Shown in pieces: positions 41,108-49,711 of a stretch of 64,000 nt of DNA. The stretch is taken from contig NZ_JBQCHS010000033.1 of the NCBI RefSeq assembly GCF_051954455.1, positions 1 through 64,000 of the forward strand, given 5' to 3'. This DNA is from Pseudolysinimonas sp051954455 (GTDB lineage: Bacteria > Actinomycetota > Actinomycetes > Actinomycetales > Microbacteriaceae). The notes beneath the pieces were generated by a model. That model was not told where the DNA came from, searched no databases, and was given only the letters and a program-made list of their open reading frames with translations. Within the stretch, counting starts at the first letter, position 1, and the number at the start of each line of letters is the position of its first letter. The translations under genes and the position numbers were made by a program.

Positions 41108-41461
41108 GTGGTTCAGCGGGTCTGCTTCCAGCTCCGGGTGAAGCCGGACCGGATCGCGGAGTACGTCGAGCGCCACCGCGCCGTGGAGCCGGGGATGCTC
41201 GCCGCGATCCGCGACGCCGGACGCCGCGACTACTCGCTCTTCCTCCGCGACGACGGCCTGCTCGTCGGCTACTACGAGACCGACGACGACGCGGCCTCGG
41301 CCGCCGCGCTCGCCGCCGACCCGCGGACCGCCGCGTGGGAGGCCGCCTCGGCGGAGCTGTTCGACTCCCTCCCCGGCGCCCGCCCCGACCAGGGCGCCCC
41401 CACCCTCCGCGAGGTGTTCCACCTCGAGGACCAGCTCGACCGATTGGACCTCTCCCGATGA
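41108..41461 (+). CDS. rhaM: L-rhamnose mutarotase
   Basis: 117 residues. The family pattern is visible: QRVCFQLRVKPDRIAEYVERHRAVEPGMLAAIRDAGRRDYSLFLRDDGLLVGYYETDD, with the catalytic His in ERHRAV. The end, PTLREVFHLE, is the usual C-terminus. It interconverts alpha and beta rhamnose so that the isomerase receives its anomer. GTG 41108 follows the rhaI stop by 4 bases. The stop overlaps the start of the next gene (ATGA). Confidence 0.92.
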   Translation: MVQRVCFQLRVKPDRIAEYVERHRAVEPGMLAAIRDAGRRDYSLFLRDDGLLVGYYETDDDAASAAALAADPRTAAWEAASAELFDSLPGARPDQGAPTLREVFHLEDQLDRLDLSR

Positions 41462-43488
41462 CCACCGTCTCCGAACTGATCGCCCGCAGCAACCGGCTGG
41501 GCTCCGATCCGGTGAACACCAACTACGCGGGCGGCAACACCTCCGCGAAGGGCACCGACGCGGATCCCGTGACGGGCGAGGACGTCGAGCTGCTGTGGGT
41601 CAAGGGCTCGGGCGGCGACCTCGGCACGCTCACCGAGACGGGGCTCGCGGTGCTGCGGCTCGACCGGGTGCGTGCCCTGCGGAACGTCTACCGCGGCGTC
41701 GAGCACGAGGACGAGATGGTCGCGGCGCTGGAGCACTGCGCGTTCGGGCCGGGCGGGGCGGCGCCGTCGATCGACACGTTCATGCACGGGCTGGTGGATG
41801 CGCAGAGCGTGGATCACCTGCACCCGGATTCCGGCATCGCGTTCGCGACGGCGGCCGACGGCGAGGAGCTCACCCGCGCGGCGTTCGGCGACGCGGTCGT
41901 GTGGGTGCCGTGGCGGCGCCCCGGGATCCAGCTCGGCATCGACATCGCCGAGCTGAAGGAGCGGCACCCGGAGGCGATCGGCGCGATCCTCGGTGGGCAC
42001 GGGATCACCGCCTGGGGCGACACCTCCGACGAGGCGGAGGCGAACTCCCTTCGGATCATCCGCACGGCGCAGGAGTACCTCGACGCGCACGGGAGGCCCG
42101 AGCCGTTCGGCGCGCGGGTCGCGGCGAACGCGGCGCTGCCGCCGGCGGAGCGCCGGGCGAAGGCGGCGCGTCTGGCCGCCACCATCCGGGGGATCGCGTC
42201 GCACGACCGGCCGATGGTGGGGCACTTCACCGACAGCGACGTGGTCCTCGACTTCCTCGCCTCGGAGAAGGCGCCCGCCCTCGCGGAGCTCGGCACGAGC
42301 TGCCCCGACCACTTCCTCCGCACGAAGGTCAAGCCGATGCTGCTCGACCTGCCCGCGGACGCCTCCGTCGAGGACTCGATCGCGCGGCTGACGGAGCTGC
42401 ACGAGGAGTATCGCGCCGACTACACGGCGTACTACGAGCGCAACAAGGTCGCCGACTCCCCCGCCATGCGCGGCGCCGACCCGCTCATCGTGCTCGTGCC
42501 GGGCGTCGGCATGTTCAGCTACGGCGCGAACAAGCAGACCGCCCGCGTGGCCGGCGAGTTCTACATCAACGCGATCAACGTGATGAGCGGCGCCGAGTCC
42601 GTCTCGACCTACCGGCCGATCGACGAGGCCGAGAAGTTCCGGATCGAGTACTGGGCGCTCGAGGAGGCGAAACTCCAGCGGATGCCGAAGCCGAAGTCCC
42701 ACGCCACCCGCATCGCGCTCGTCACGGGTGCCGCGTCCGGCATCGGCAAGGCGATCGCGACCCGGCTCGCCTCCGACGGCGCGTGCGTGATCATCGCCGA
42801 CCTCGACCTCGAGAAGGCACGGGCCGCGGCCGCCGAGATCGGGAGCACCGACGTGGCGGTCGGCCTGGCGGTGAACGTCACCGACGCCGCCGCGATCGAC
42901 GCGATGGTGCAGGAGGCGGTGCTCGCGTTCGGCGGACTCGACATCGTCGTCAACAACGCGGGGGTCTCGCTCTCGAAGCCGCTGCTGGAGACCACCGAGC
43001 AGGACTGGGACTTCCAGCACGAGATCATGGCCAAGGGCTCGTTCCTGGTCAGCAAGGCGACCGCGCCGATCCTCATCGAGCAGGGCATGGGCGGCGACGT
43101 CGTCTACATCGCCTCGAAGAACTCGGTGTTCGCCGGGCCGAACAACATCGCCTACTCCGCGACGAAGGCCGACCAGGCGCACCAGGTGCGCCTTCTCGCC
43201 GTCGAGCTCGGCGAGCACGGCGTCAAGGTCAACGGCATCAACCCCGACGGGGTCGTCAAGGGCTCCGGCATCTTCGCGTCCGGGTGGGGCGCGAACCGCG
43301 CGAAGACCTACGGCATCCACGAGGAGGACCTGGGGAAGTTCTACGCCCAGCGCACGATCCTGAAGCGCGAGGTGCTGCCCGAGAACGTCGCGAACGCGGT
43401 GTCGGTGCTCACAGGGCCCGACCTCTCGCACACGACCGGGCTGCACATCCCGGTGGACGCGGGCGTCGCCGCCGCCTTCCTCCGATGA
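41458..43488 (+). CDS. rhaD: Bifunctional rhamnulose-1-phosphate aldolase / lactaldehyde dehydrogenase
   Basis: 676 residues, a fusion. Residues 1-405 are a class II aldolase: zinc-type histidines in FMHGLVDAQSVDHLHPDSG (108-126) and GGHGITAWG (179-187). Residues about 415-676 are a short-chain dehydrogenase, with NAD motif TGAASGIGKA at 423-432, NNAG at 499-502, the Ser site near IASKNS and the catalytic YSATK at 566-570. The aldolase makes DHAP and L-lactaldehyde, and the SDR half is thought to oxidise lactaldehyde to L-lactate, as described for RhaEW-type fusions. It is coupled by ATGA overlaps on both sides. Confidence 0.93.
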   Translation: MTTVSELIARSNRLGSDPVNTNYAGGNTSAKGTDADPVTGEDVELLWVKGSGGDLGTLTETGLAVLRLDRVRALRNVYRGVEHEDEMVAALEHCAFGPGGAAPSIDTFMHGLVDAQSVDHLHPDSGIAFATAADGEELTRAAFGDAVVWVPWRRPGIQLGIDIAELKERHPEAIGAILGGHGITAWGDTSDEAEANSLRIIRTAQEYLDAHGRPEPFGARVAANAALPPAERRAKAARLAATIRGIASHDRPMVGHFTDSDVVLDFLASEKAPALAELGTSCPDHFLRTKVKPMLLDLPADASVEDSIARLTELHEEYRADYTAYYERNKVADSPAMRGADPLIVLVPGVGMFSYGANKQTARVAGEFYINAINVMSGAESVSTYRPIDEAEKFRIEYWALEEAKLQRMPKPKSHATRIALVTGAASGIGKAIATRLASDGACVIIADLDLEKARAAAAEIGSTDVAVGLAVNVTDAAAIDAMVQEAVLAFGGLDIVVNNAGVSLSKPLLETTEQDWDFQHEIMAKGSFLVSKATAPILIEQGMGGDVVYIASKNSVFAGPNNIAYSATKADQAHQVRLLAVELGEHGVKVNGINPDGVVKGSGIFASGWGANRAKTYGIHEEDLGKFYAQRTILKREVLPENVANAVSVLTGPDLSHTTGLHIPVDAGVAAAFLR

Positions 43489-44912
43489 GCGGGGGCGTGG
43501 TCGCGGCGGTCGACCTCGGGGCGACGAGCGGTCGCGTCGTGCTCGGCCGCGTCGGCGGCGGGGAGCTGCGGCTCACCGAGGTCGCGCGCTTCGCGAACCA
43601 GCCGGTCCGCACCCTCGACGGTCTGCACTGGAGCGTCCTCGAGCTCTATCGCGACGTCGTCGAGGGGCTCGCGGAGGCGGTGCGGCGGGAGTCGGCGCTC
43701 GCGAGCATCGGCATCGACTCCTGGGCGGTCGACTACGGCCTGCTGCGGGAGGGCCGGCTGCTCGGCGACCCCTACGCCTACCGCGACGAGCGGAACGCCG
43801 CCGCGGTCGAGGTGGTGCACGAGCTCGTCGGCCCCGAGGAGCTCTACCGCCGCAACGGCCTGCAGCACCTGCCGTTCACCACGCTGTTCCAGCTCACCGC
43901 CGACCGGACCGCGGGCGTGCTCGACCTCGCCGACTCCTTTCTGCTCCTCCCCGACCTCCTCGCGTACTGGCTCACCGGCCGGAGCGTCGCCGAGCGCACG
44001 AACGCCTCGACGACCGGGCTCGTCGGCGTCGAGAGCGGCGAGTGGGACTTCTCGCTCGTCGAGCGGCTCGGCCTGCCGCCGCAGATCCTCCGCCCCCTCG
44101 TCGACGCCGGCACCGACCTCGGCGGGCTCGCGCCGACCGCCGTGCGCGGCGTCGGGGCGACCCGCGCACGGGTGACCACGGTCGGATCGCACGACACCGC
44201 GTCGGCGGTCGTCGCGATCCCGGCCACCCGCTCCGACGTCGCCTACATCTCCAGCGGCACCTGGTCGCTCGTCGGCGTGGAGCTCGAGCGGCCCGTGCTG
44301 TCGGAGGCCTCGCGCGCGGCCGGCTTCACCAACGAGCGCGGGGTCGACGGACGGGTGCGCTACCTGCACAACGTCATGGGCCTGTGGCTGCTGAGCGAGT
44401 GCATCCGCGACTGGGAGCGCGCAGGCGAGACCGTCTCGCTGGCCGCCCTGCTGGAGCAGGCGGACGCGGTCGCGGGCGAGGTGCCGGTCTTCGACGCCGA
44501 CGACGAGGCGTTCCTCGCCCCCGGCGACATGCCGGCCCGGATCGCGGCCTGGCTCAGCGCGCACGACCGGCCGGTGCCGGCATCCCGCCCGGAGCTCGTG
44601 CGCTCGATCCTGCAGAGCCTCGCGAACGCGTACGCCGCCGCGGTGCGCTCGGCGGCGGAGCTGAGCGGCGTCGATGTGCGAGCCGTGCACATCGTCGGCG
44701 GCGGATCGCAGAACGCACTCCTCTGCCGGCTGACGGCCGATGCGACCGGGCTGCCCGTGCTCGCCGGGCCGGTGGAGGCGACCGCGATCGGCAACGTGCT
44801 CGTGCAGGCGCGCGCGCTCGGCTGGGTGTCGGGCGACCTGGAGGCGCTGCGGGCGCTCGTGGTGCGCGCGTTCCCCGTGCACGAGTACCCGCCCACCGCA
44901 CGGACCCCGTGA
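43485..44912 (+). CDS. rhaB: Rhamnulokinase
   Basis: 475 residues of the FGGY sugar kinase family. It begins VAAVDLGATSGRVVLGRV, the phosphate-1 motif. IGIDSWAVDYGLL carries the catalytic Asp (about 84). SHDTASAVVAIP and ISSGTWSLVGVE (about 240-270) are the nucleotide-binding region, and HIVGGGSQNALLCRLTAD (about 402-420) the adenosine motif. It phosphorylates L-rhamnulose at C1. The ATG overlaps the aldolase stop, and its own stop overlaps the MFS start. Confidence 0.95.
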   Translation: MSGGVVAAVDLGATSGRVVLGRVGGGELRLTEVARFANQPVRTLDGLHWSVLELYRDVVEGLAEAVRRESALASIGIDSWAVDYGLLREGRLLGDPYAYRDERNAAAVEVVHELVGPEELYRRNGLQHLPFTTLFQLTADRTAGVLDLADSFLLLPDLLAYWLTGRSVAERTNASTTGLVGVESGEWDFSLVERLGLPPQILRPLVDAGTDLGGLAPTAVRGVGATRARVTTVGSHDTASAVVAIPATRSDVAYISSGTWSLVGVELERPVLSEASRAAGFTNERGVDGRVRYLHNVMGLWLLSECIRDWERAGETVSLAALLEQADAVAGEVPVFDADDEAFLAPGDMPARIAAWLSAHDRPVPASRPELVRSILQSLANAYAAAVRSAAELSGVDVRAVHIVGGGSQNALLCRLTADATGLPVLAGPVEATAIGNVLVQARALGWVSGDLEALRALVVRAFPVHEYPPTARTP

Positions 44913-46096
44913 CCGCGCCCCGCCTCGGTCGTCGACGCGCCGGCACCCTCACCGCGTACGTGATCGGCGGGATGCTCGCCTCCACCTGGGGGCCGCGGCT
45001 GCCCGACCTCACGCGCGAGCTGCACGTGACGACGGGCGAGATCGGCGCCGTGCTCGCGGTCGCCAACCTGGGTCTGCTCGCGGGGCTCGTGGTCGCGTCG
45101 CCGGCGGCGCGGATCCTCGGGGCCCGCCGCGCGGTCGCGGTCGCGCTGGCCGTCATCGCGCTGTGCCTCGGCGCCGCGGCGCTGGTCGTGGCGGCGGGCG
45201 CCGTGCTCCCGTTCGCGGTCGTGCTCACGGTGCTCGGTTTCGCGGTCGGCGCGCTCGACGTGCTCATCAACGCGGAGGGCGCGGCGATCGAGCACGACAC
45301 CGGGCGCAGCTTCCTCCCGCTGCTGCACGCGCTGTGGCTCGGCGGCGCCGCAGCGGGCGCGGCGGTCGGCGCGGCGTGCGCGGGCCTCGGCATCTCGGCG
45401 GCGATGCAGGCGGCGGGACTCGCGGTGTTCGTCGTGATCCTCGGCGTCGGCATCGTCGTCTCGCTGCCGCGGGCGATCCCCGTACCCGACGAGGCGATCG
45501 GCGGCGGCATCGGGGGGCGCGGCCGCGCGCGGGTCTGGACCGACCCGCGGCTCATCGCGCTCGGAGCCCTCATCTTCGGGGTCGAGCTCGCGGAGGGCTC
45601 GGCGCGCACCTGGATCCCGCTGGCCGTCGAGAGCGGGCTGCACCGGTCCGACGCGGTCGCCGCCCTCTTCGTCACCGTCTTCTCGATCACGACGGCGGGG
45701 TTCCGCGCCGTCAGCGGCCCCGTCGTCGACCGGATCGGGCGGATCGTCGTCGTGCGCGTCACGATCGCCGTGGGCGCCGTCGGGGTCGCGCTCTTCATCC
45801 TCGGCGGGTCGTTCCTGCCCGTCCTCATCGGCACCCTGCTCTGGGCGGTGGGCAACTCCGTCGCCGGTCCGCTCGCGATGTCGGCCGCGGCGGAGGGCGG
45901 CGCCGGCGCCGCGGCGCGCATCGGCGTCGTGTCGACGATCGGTTTCGCCGCCGGCCTCGCCGGGCCGCCGGTGATCGGGCTGCTCGCCCAGGACGCGGGG
46001 ATCATCCCGGCGCTGTGGCTGCTCGTCGTGGCCTTCGCGGGGGCGTTCGCGGTCTCGGGGGCGCTCCGGCCCCGCGATGTGCCGCGACCGACCTAG
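44909..46096 (+). CDS. MFS transporter, last gene of the rhamnose operon
   Basis: 395 residues and about 12 membrane helices. It starts VTAPRLGRRRAGTLTAYVIGGMLASTWGPRLPDLTREL, a pattern of the small YbjJ/FucP-distant MFS group. Inner repeats include GFAVGALDVLINAEGAAIEHDTGRSFLPLLHALWLGGAAAGA. It may import rhamnose or export a breakdown product; sequence does not say. The GTG overlaps the rhaB stop (GTGA), so it is co-translated with the catabolic enzymes. The hairpin after its stop may end the operon. Confidence 0.82.
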   Translation: MTAPRLGRRRAGTLTAYVIGGMLASTWGPRLPDLTRELHVTTGEIGAVLAVANLGLLAGLVVASPAARILGARRAVAVALAVIALCLGAAALVVAAGAVLPFAVVLTVLGFAVGALDVLINAEGAAIEHDTGRSFLPLLHALWLGGAAAGAAVGAACAGLGISAAMQAAGLAVFVVILGVGIVVSLPRAIPVPDEAIGGGIGGRGRARVWTDPRLIALGALIFGVELAEGSARTWIPLAVESGLHRSDAVAALFVTVFSITTAGFRAVSGPVVDRIGRIVVVRVTIAVGAVGVALFILGGSFLPVLIGTLLWAVGNSVAGPLAMSAAAEGGAGAAARIGVVSTIGFAAGLAGPPVIGLLAQDAGIIPALWLLVVAFAGAFAVSGALRPRDVPRPT

Positions 46097-46099
46097 CCC

Positions 46100-46121
46100 G
46101 GCGAGCTGCGACTCGCTCGCC
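46100..46121 (+). terminator. Weak hairpin after the rhamnose operon
   Basis: Arms GGCGAG (46100-46105) and CTCGCC (46116-46121) with a 10-base loop, 3 bases after the MFS stop. The stem is short, so this is a tentative terminator. Confidence 0.35.
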
Positions 46122-46129
46122 CTACAGGG

Positions 46130-46142
46130 ATTGTTCGACAAT
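46130..46142. promoter_or_regulatory. FCD/GntR operator ATTGT-TCG-ACAAT
   Basis: A perfect palindrome that fits the TNGT-NNN-ACNA pattern known for FadR-subfamily regulators such as LldR and PdhR. It lies 5 bases before the -10 box of the GntR gene, suggesting autoregulation. Confidence 0.65.
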
Positions 46143-46146
46143 CTGG

Positions 46147-46152
46147 TAGGTT
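46147..46152 (+). promoter_or_regulatory. -10 box TAGGTT, leaderless GntR-lldD operon
   Basis: TAGGTT, 8 bases before the ATG at 46161. Confidence 0.5.
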
Positions 46153-46160
46153 GACGGGCA

Positions 46161-46823
46161 ATGTTGCAGCTGCCCTCCTCCGTGCTCCCCGGCACGATCG
46201 CCGACGCCCTCCGCGCCGACGTGATCGACGCCGTGCTCGCTCCCGGCGAGACGGTGACGGAGGCGGCGGTCGCCGTGCGCTTCGGCGTCGCGCGCTCGAC
46301 GGCGCGGCTCGCGATCGAGAAGCTCGTGGCCGACGGGTTGCTCCGCCGCGAGGCGCACCGCGCCGCGCGCGTGCCCGAGCTCACCCGCGACGACGTCGAG
46401 GACCTCTACGCGACCCGGGCCGTCATCGAGGGGGCGGCGATGCGCCGGCTTGCCGAGGACGGCGCCGTCCCCGCCGACGCGCTCGCGGCGCACCGCGGCA
46501 TCCGCGCGGCCGCGAAGGACGGCGGCCCGTTCGCCGCGCTCGACATCGCGTTCCACCGCGCGCTCGTCGCCGGCCAGCGCTCGCCGCGGCTGGCGCGCAC
46601 CCACGAGCAGCTCATGGGCGAGGTCGAGCTCGGCATCGGCCAGGTGCAGGCCCACGCCCTCATGTCGGCGACCACGATCGCCGAGCAGCACGAGTACATC
46701 CTGGCCGCCGTCATCGGCGGCGACGGCGAGCGCGCCGAGCGCCTCGCCCGCGAGCACGTCGCCGCCGCGCGCGACGCCCTGCTCGCGCACTTCGACTCCC
46801 GCACCCCGACCGAGGAAGGCTGA
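46161..46823 (+). CDS. GntR family regulator, FCD (FadR) subfamily
   Basis: 220 residues. The winged HTH spans about 10-75: IADALRADVIDAVLAPGETVTEAAVAVRFGVARSTARLAIEKLVADGLLRREAHRAARV. The FCD ligand domain (about 80-210) has LTRDDVEDLYATRAVIEGAAMRRL, DIAFHRALVAGQRSPRL with a metal-type His, and EHEYI/AREHV histidines. FCD regulators sense small organic acids such as lactate. It sits 2 bases before a lactate dehydrogenase gene and carries a matching operator upstream, so it is the likely lactate-responsive repressor. Confidence 0.88.
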   Translation: MLQLPSSVLPGTIADALRADVIDAVLAPGETVTEAAVAVRFGVARSTARLAIEKLVADGLLRREAHRAARVPELTRDDVEDLYATRAVIEGAAMRRLAEDGAVPADALAAHRGIRAAAKDGGPFAALDIAFHRALVAGQRSPRLARTHEQLMGEVELGIGQVQAHALMSATTIAEQHEYILAAVIGGDGERAERLAREHVAAARDALLAHFDSRTPTEEG

Positions 46824-46825
46824 TC

Positions 46826-48166
46826 ATGGTCGAACGCCACGTCCCGCGCCCCGCCGAGATCTTCGAGCTCATGCAGTTCAAGAAGCCCGAGTTCGACGGG
46901 CGGAAGCGCCGTCTTTCCGCCGCGCTGACGATCGAGGACCTCCGCACGATCGCGAAGCGCCGCACGCCGAAGGCCGCCTTCGACTACACGGACGGCTCCG
47001 CCGAGGACGAGATCTCGCTCGCGCGGGCCCGGCAGGCGTTCCGCGACATCGAGTTCACCCCCGGCATCCTCCGCGGGCTGAGCGACGACGTCGACACGAG
47101 CCGCGAGATCCTCGGCGGGCCCTCGGCGCTGCCGTTCGCGATCGCGCCAACCGGCTTCACGCGGCTCATGCAGACCGAGGGCGAGACGGCGGGAGCCGGG
47201 GCGGCCGGCGCCGCCGGGATCCCGTTCACGCTCTCCACCCTCGGGACCACCTCGATCGAGAAGGTCGCGGAGGCGAACCCGAGCGGGCGCAACTGGTTCC
47301 AGCTCTACGTGATGCGCCGGCGCGAGATCTCGTACGGGCTCGTCGAGCGCGCGGCGAAGGCCGGCTTCGACACCCTCCAGTTCACGGTCGACACCCCGGT
47401 CGCCGGGGCGCGCCTGCGCGACAAGCGCAACGGCTTCTCGATCCCGCCGCAGCTCACCGCCGGCACGATCATCAACGCGATCCCCCGTCCGTGGTGGTGG
47501 TGGGACTTCCTGACCACCCCGAAGCTCGAGTTCGCCTCGCTCTCGACCACCGGCGGCACCGTGGGCGAGCTCCTCGACGCGGCCATGGACCCGTCGATCT
47601 CGTTCGCCGACCTGGATGTCATCCGCGGGATGTGGCCGGGCAAGCTCGTCATCAAGGGCGTGCAGTCGCTCGAGGATGCGAAGAGGCTCGCCGACCTCGG
47701 CGTCGACGGCATCATCCTGTCGAACCACGGCGGGCGGCAGCTCGACCGGGCGCCGATCCCCTTCCGGCTGCTGCCGCATGTCGTGCGCGAGGTCGGCTCC
47801 GACGTCGAGATCGGGGTCGACACCGGGATCATGTCGGGAGCGGACATCGTGGCCGCGATCGCGCTCGGCGCGCGCTTCACGATGATCGGCCGCGCCTACC
47901 TGTACGGCCTCATGGCCGGCGGGCGGGCGGGCGTCGACCGGACCATCGAGATCCTCGCCGACCAGCTGCGCCGCACCATGAAGCTGCTCGGTGCCGGATC
48001 CCTCGACGAGCTGGACCCGGGCATGGTGACGCAGCTGCAGAGCCTGACGCCGATCGCGCTGCCGGAGGTCGCGACCCGCACGGTCGTGGCCGCGCCGGCC
48101 CGCCGTGCCGCGGCCGCGCCGTCGAAGAAGACCCCGGCGAAGGCGCCCGCGACTACTCGTCGCTGA
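46826..48166 (+). CDS. lldD: FMN-dependent L-lactate dehydrogenase / alpha-hydroxyacid oxidase
   Basis: 446 residues. The FMN barrel spans about 35-400: TIEDLRTIAKRRTPKAAFDYTDGSAEDEISL, FAIAPTGFTRLMQTEGE, WFQLYVMRRRE, LVIKGVQSLEDA with the FMN Lys, and SNHGGRQLDRAP with the catalytic His. DTGIMSGADIVAAIALGARFTMIGRAYLYGLMAGG binds phosphate. A 40-residue Ala/Pro/Lys tail is extra compared with E. coli LldD. It oxidises L-lactate to pyruvate, passing electrons to the quinone pool. It would consume L-lactate made by the rhamnose pathway just upstream. The end overlaps the convergent SGNH gene by 14 bp. Confidence 0.93.
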   Translation: MVERHVPRPAEIFELMQFKKPEFDGRKRRLSAALTIEDLRTIAKRRTPKAAFDYTDGSAEDEISLARARQAFRDIEFTPGILRGLSDDVDTSREILGGPSALPFAIAPTGFTRLMQTEGETAGAGAAGAAGIPFTLSTLGTTSIEKVAEANPSGRNWFQLYVMRRREISYGLVERAAKAGFDTLQFTVDTPVAGARLRDKRNGFSIPPQLTAGTIINAIPRPWWWWDFLTTPKLEFASLSTTGGTVGELLDAAMDPSISFADLDVIRGMWPGKLVIKGVQSLEDAKRLADLGVDGIILSNHGGRQLDRAPIPFRLLPHVVREVGSDVEIGVDTGIMSGADIVAAIALGARFTMIGRAYLYGLMAGGRAGVDRTIEILADQLRRTMKLLGAGSLDELDPGMVTQLQSLTPIALPEVATRTVVAAPARRAAAAPSKKTPAKAPATTRR

Positions 48167-48767
48167 CGCGCGCCTCCGCGGCGAGCCACGCGCCCGCGAT
48201 GAGTGTCGCCCCGAGCTCGGTCGGGTGCACGCCGTCCTCGGCGAGCGCCTTCTCGCCGTACTGGGCGGCGGCGTCGCGCATGACGTCGGCCAGGGGCACG
48301 AGCACCGCGCCGAACTCGTCCGCGAGCCGCCGCACCACGGCACGCTTCGCGTCCAGATCCTCCTCGCCCCAGCGGCGCTGCGCCGAGGTGACGGGCGCGA
48401 CGAACGGCTCGACCAGGATCAGCCGCGGCGCGACCGTGTCGTGCGCCCGCCGCAGGATGAACCGGTAGTCCTCCTCGAACGCCTCGGCGGTCGTCGGGTC
48501 GTCGCGGTCGTAGCGGCGCCAGGTGTCGTTGATGCCGACGTAGACGGTGAGGATCTCGGGGTCGCGATCGAGGGCGTCCGCCGTCCACCGCGCACGCAGG
48601 TCGCGCACCCGGTCGCCCCCGATGCCGGTGTTGACGACCTCGCGGTCGTCGCCCTGCTGCGCGAGCTGCGCGGCCGCCATGCGCACCCAGCCGTGGCCGA
48701 GGCCCTCGGGATCCTCCCGTCGGCCCGCGTCGGTGATGCTGTCGCCGATGAACACCAGGGCTCCCAT
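48153..48767 (-). CDS. SGNH/GDSL-family hydrolase
   Basis: 204 residues. Block I is LVFIGDSITDAG with the nucleophile Ser9, followed by a Gly in VVNTGIGGDRVRDL (block II). Asn is in VYVGINDTW (block III), and Asp-x-x-His is in EDGVHPTELG (block V). There is no signal peptide, so it acts in the cytoplasm, or is released by another route. It hydrolyses esters or acetyl groups from sugars or lipids; the substrate is unknown. The ATG is exactly 6 bases after a TATCCT -10 box. It is divergent from the F420 operon. Confidence 0.88.
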   Translation of the reverse strand: MGALVFIGDSITDAGRREDPEGLGHGWVRMAAAQLAQQGDDREVVNTGIGGDRVRDLRARWTADALDRDPEILTVYVGINDTWRRYDRDDPTTAEAFEEDYRFILRRAHDTVAPRLILVEPFVAPVTSAQRRWGEEDLDAKRAVVRRLADEFGAVLVPLADVMRDAAAQYGEKALAEDGVHPTELGATLIAGAWLAAEARVSDE

Positions 48768-48773
48768 GCGACC

Positions 48774-48779
48774 AGGATA
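48774..48779 (-). promoter_or_regulatory. -10 box TATCCT, leaderless SGNH hydrolase gene
   Basis: TATCCT on the minus strand, 6 bases before the ATG at 48767. On the plus strand, CAGGAT (48773-48778) lies 6 bases before GTG 48785, a weaker opposing box, so the promoters overlap. Confidence 0.55.
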
Positions 48780-48784
48780 GGAGC

Positions 48785-49711
48785 GTGGAGTTCTGCATCT
48801 TCGTCGAGCCTCAGCTCGGCCTCAGCTGGGAGCAGCTGCTGACCGCCGCGCGGGCGACCGAGCGTCTCGGCTTCGACGGCTTCTTCCGTTCCGACCACCT
48901 GACCTGGACCGACCGCACCCTCCGCGGCGCCGGCGTCACCACCGACGCCTGGACGACCCTCGCGGGCCTCGCCGTCGCGACGGAGCGGATCCGGCTCGGC
49001 ACCCTGGTGTCGCCGGTCACGTTCCGCGAGCCGGGGGTGCTCGCGGTGCAGGTCGCGAACGTCGACGCCATGTCGAGCGGCCGGGCGGAGCTCGGCCTCG
49101 GCGCCGGCTGGAACGCGGTGGAGCACGAGGCGTACGGGATCCCGTACCCCGAGAAGCGCTTCGGCCGGCTCGCGGAGGCGCTCGAGATCGCCACCGGGCT
49201 CTGGGCGACCGAGCCGGGCGACGCGTTCTCGTTCGCCGGCGAGCACTACCGGCTCGACCGCGCGCCCGGGGCGCAGCGCCCCACCGGCCCGACCGGCATC
49301 CCGCTCATCGTCGGCGGCGTTGGGGCGCCGCGTGGCGCGGCTCTCGCGGCCCGCTTCGCGACGGAGTTCAACACCTGGGTCGCGGACGACGCGGAGCTGA
49401 CGGCGCGGTTCGCGCGCGTCGACGCAGCGGCGACCGCGATCGGGCGCGATCCCGGCTCGCTCCGCCGCTCGTTCGCGGCGAACGTCACCATCGGCGCGAC
49501 GGAGGCGGCGGCCGACGCGCGGGCGCGCGCCCAGGGCGTCGACCCCGCCGAGCAGCGGCGCACCGCGCTCCACGGCACCCCGGCGCAGATCGCCGACCGG
49601 ATCGCGGAGCTGGCGTCGTTCCGCCCCGCCCGCATCTACCTCCAGCTGCTCGACCCCACCGAGCTCAGCCAGCTCGACCTCCTCGCCGAGGCGACGCTCG
49701 CGGCTGCATGA
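48785..49711 (+). CDS. LLM-class F420-dependent oxidoreductase
   Basis: 308 residues of the luciferase-like monooxygenase fold. Blocks: FCIFVEPQLGLSWEQLLTAARATERLGFDGFFRSDHLTW, IRLGTLVSPVTFREPGVLAVQVANVDAMSSGRAELGLGAGWNAVEHEAYGIPYPEKRFGRLAEALEI and IPLIVGGVG. This pattern is that of F420-linked reductases of actinobacteria. The substrate is unknown. It is the first gene of an operon with an alpha/beta hydrolase and a Ddn-like F420 reductase; the stop overlaps the next start. Confidence 0.87.
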   Translation: MEFCIFVEPQLGLSWEQLLTAARATERLGFDGFFRSDHLTWTDRTLRGAGVTTDAWTTLAGLAVATERIRLGTLVSPVTFREPGVLAVQVANVDAMSSGRAELGLGAGWNAVEHEAYGIPYPEKRFGRLAEALEIATGLWATEPGDAFSFAGEHYRLDRAPGAQRPTGPTGIPLIVGGVGAPRGAALAARFATEFNTWVADDAELTARFARVDAAATAIGRDPGSLRRSFAANVTIGATEAAADARARAQGVDPAEQRRTALHGTPAQIADRIAELASFRPARIYLQLLDPTELSQLDLLAEATLAAA

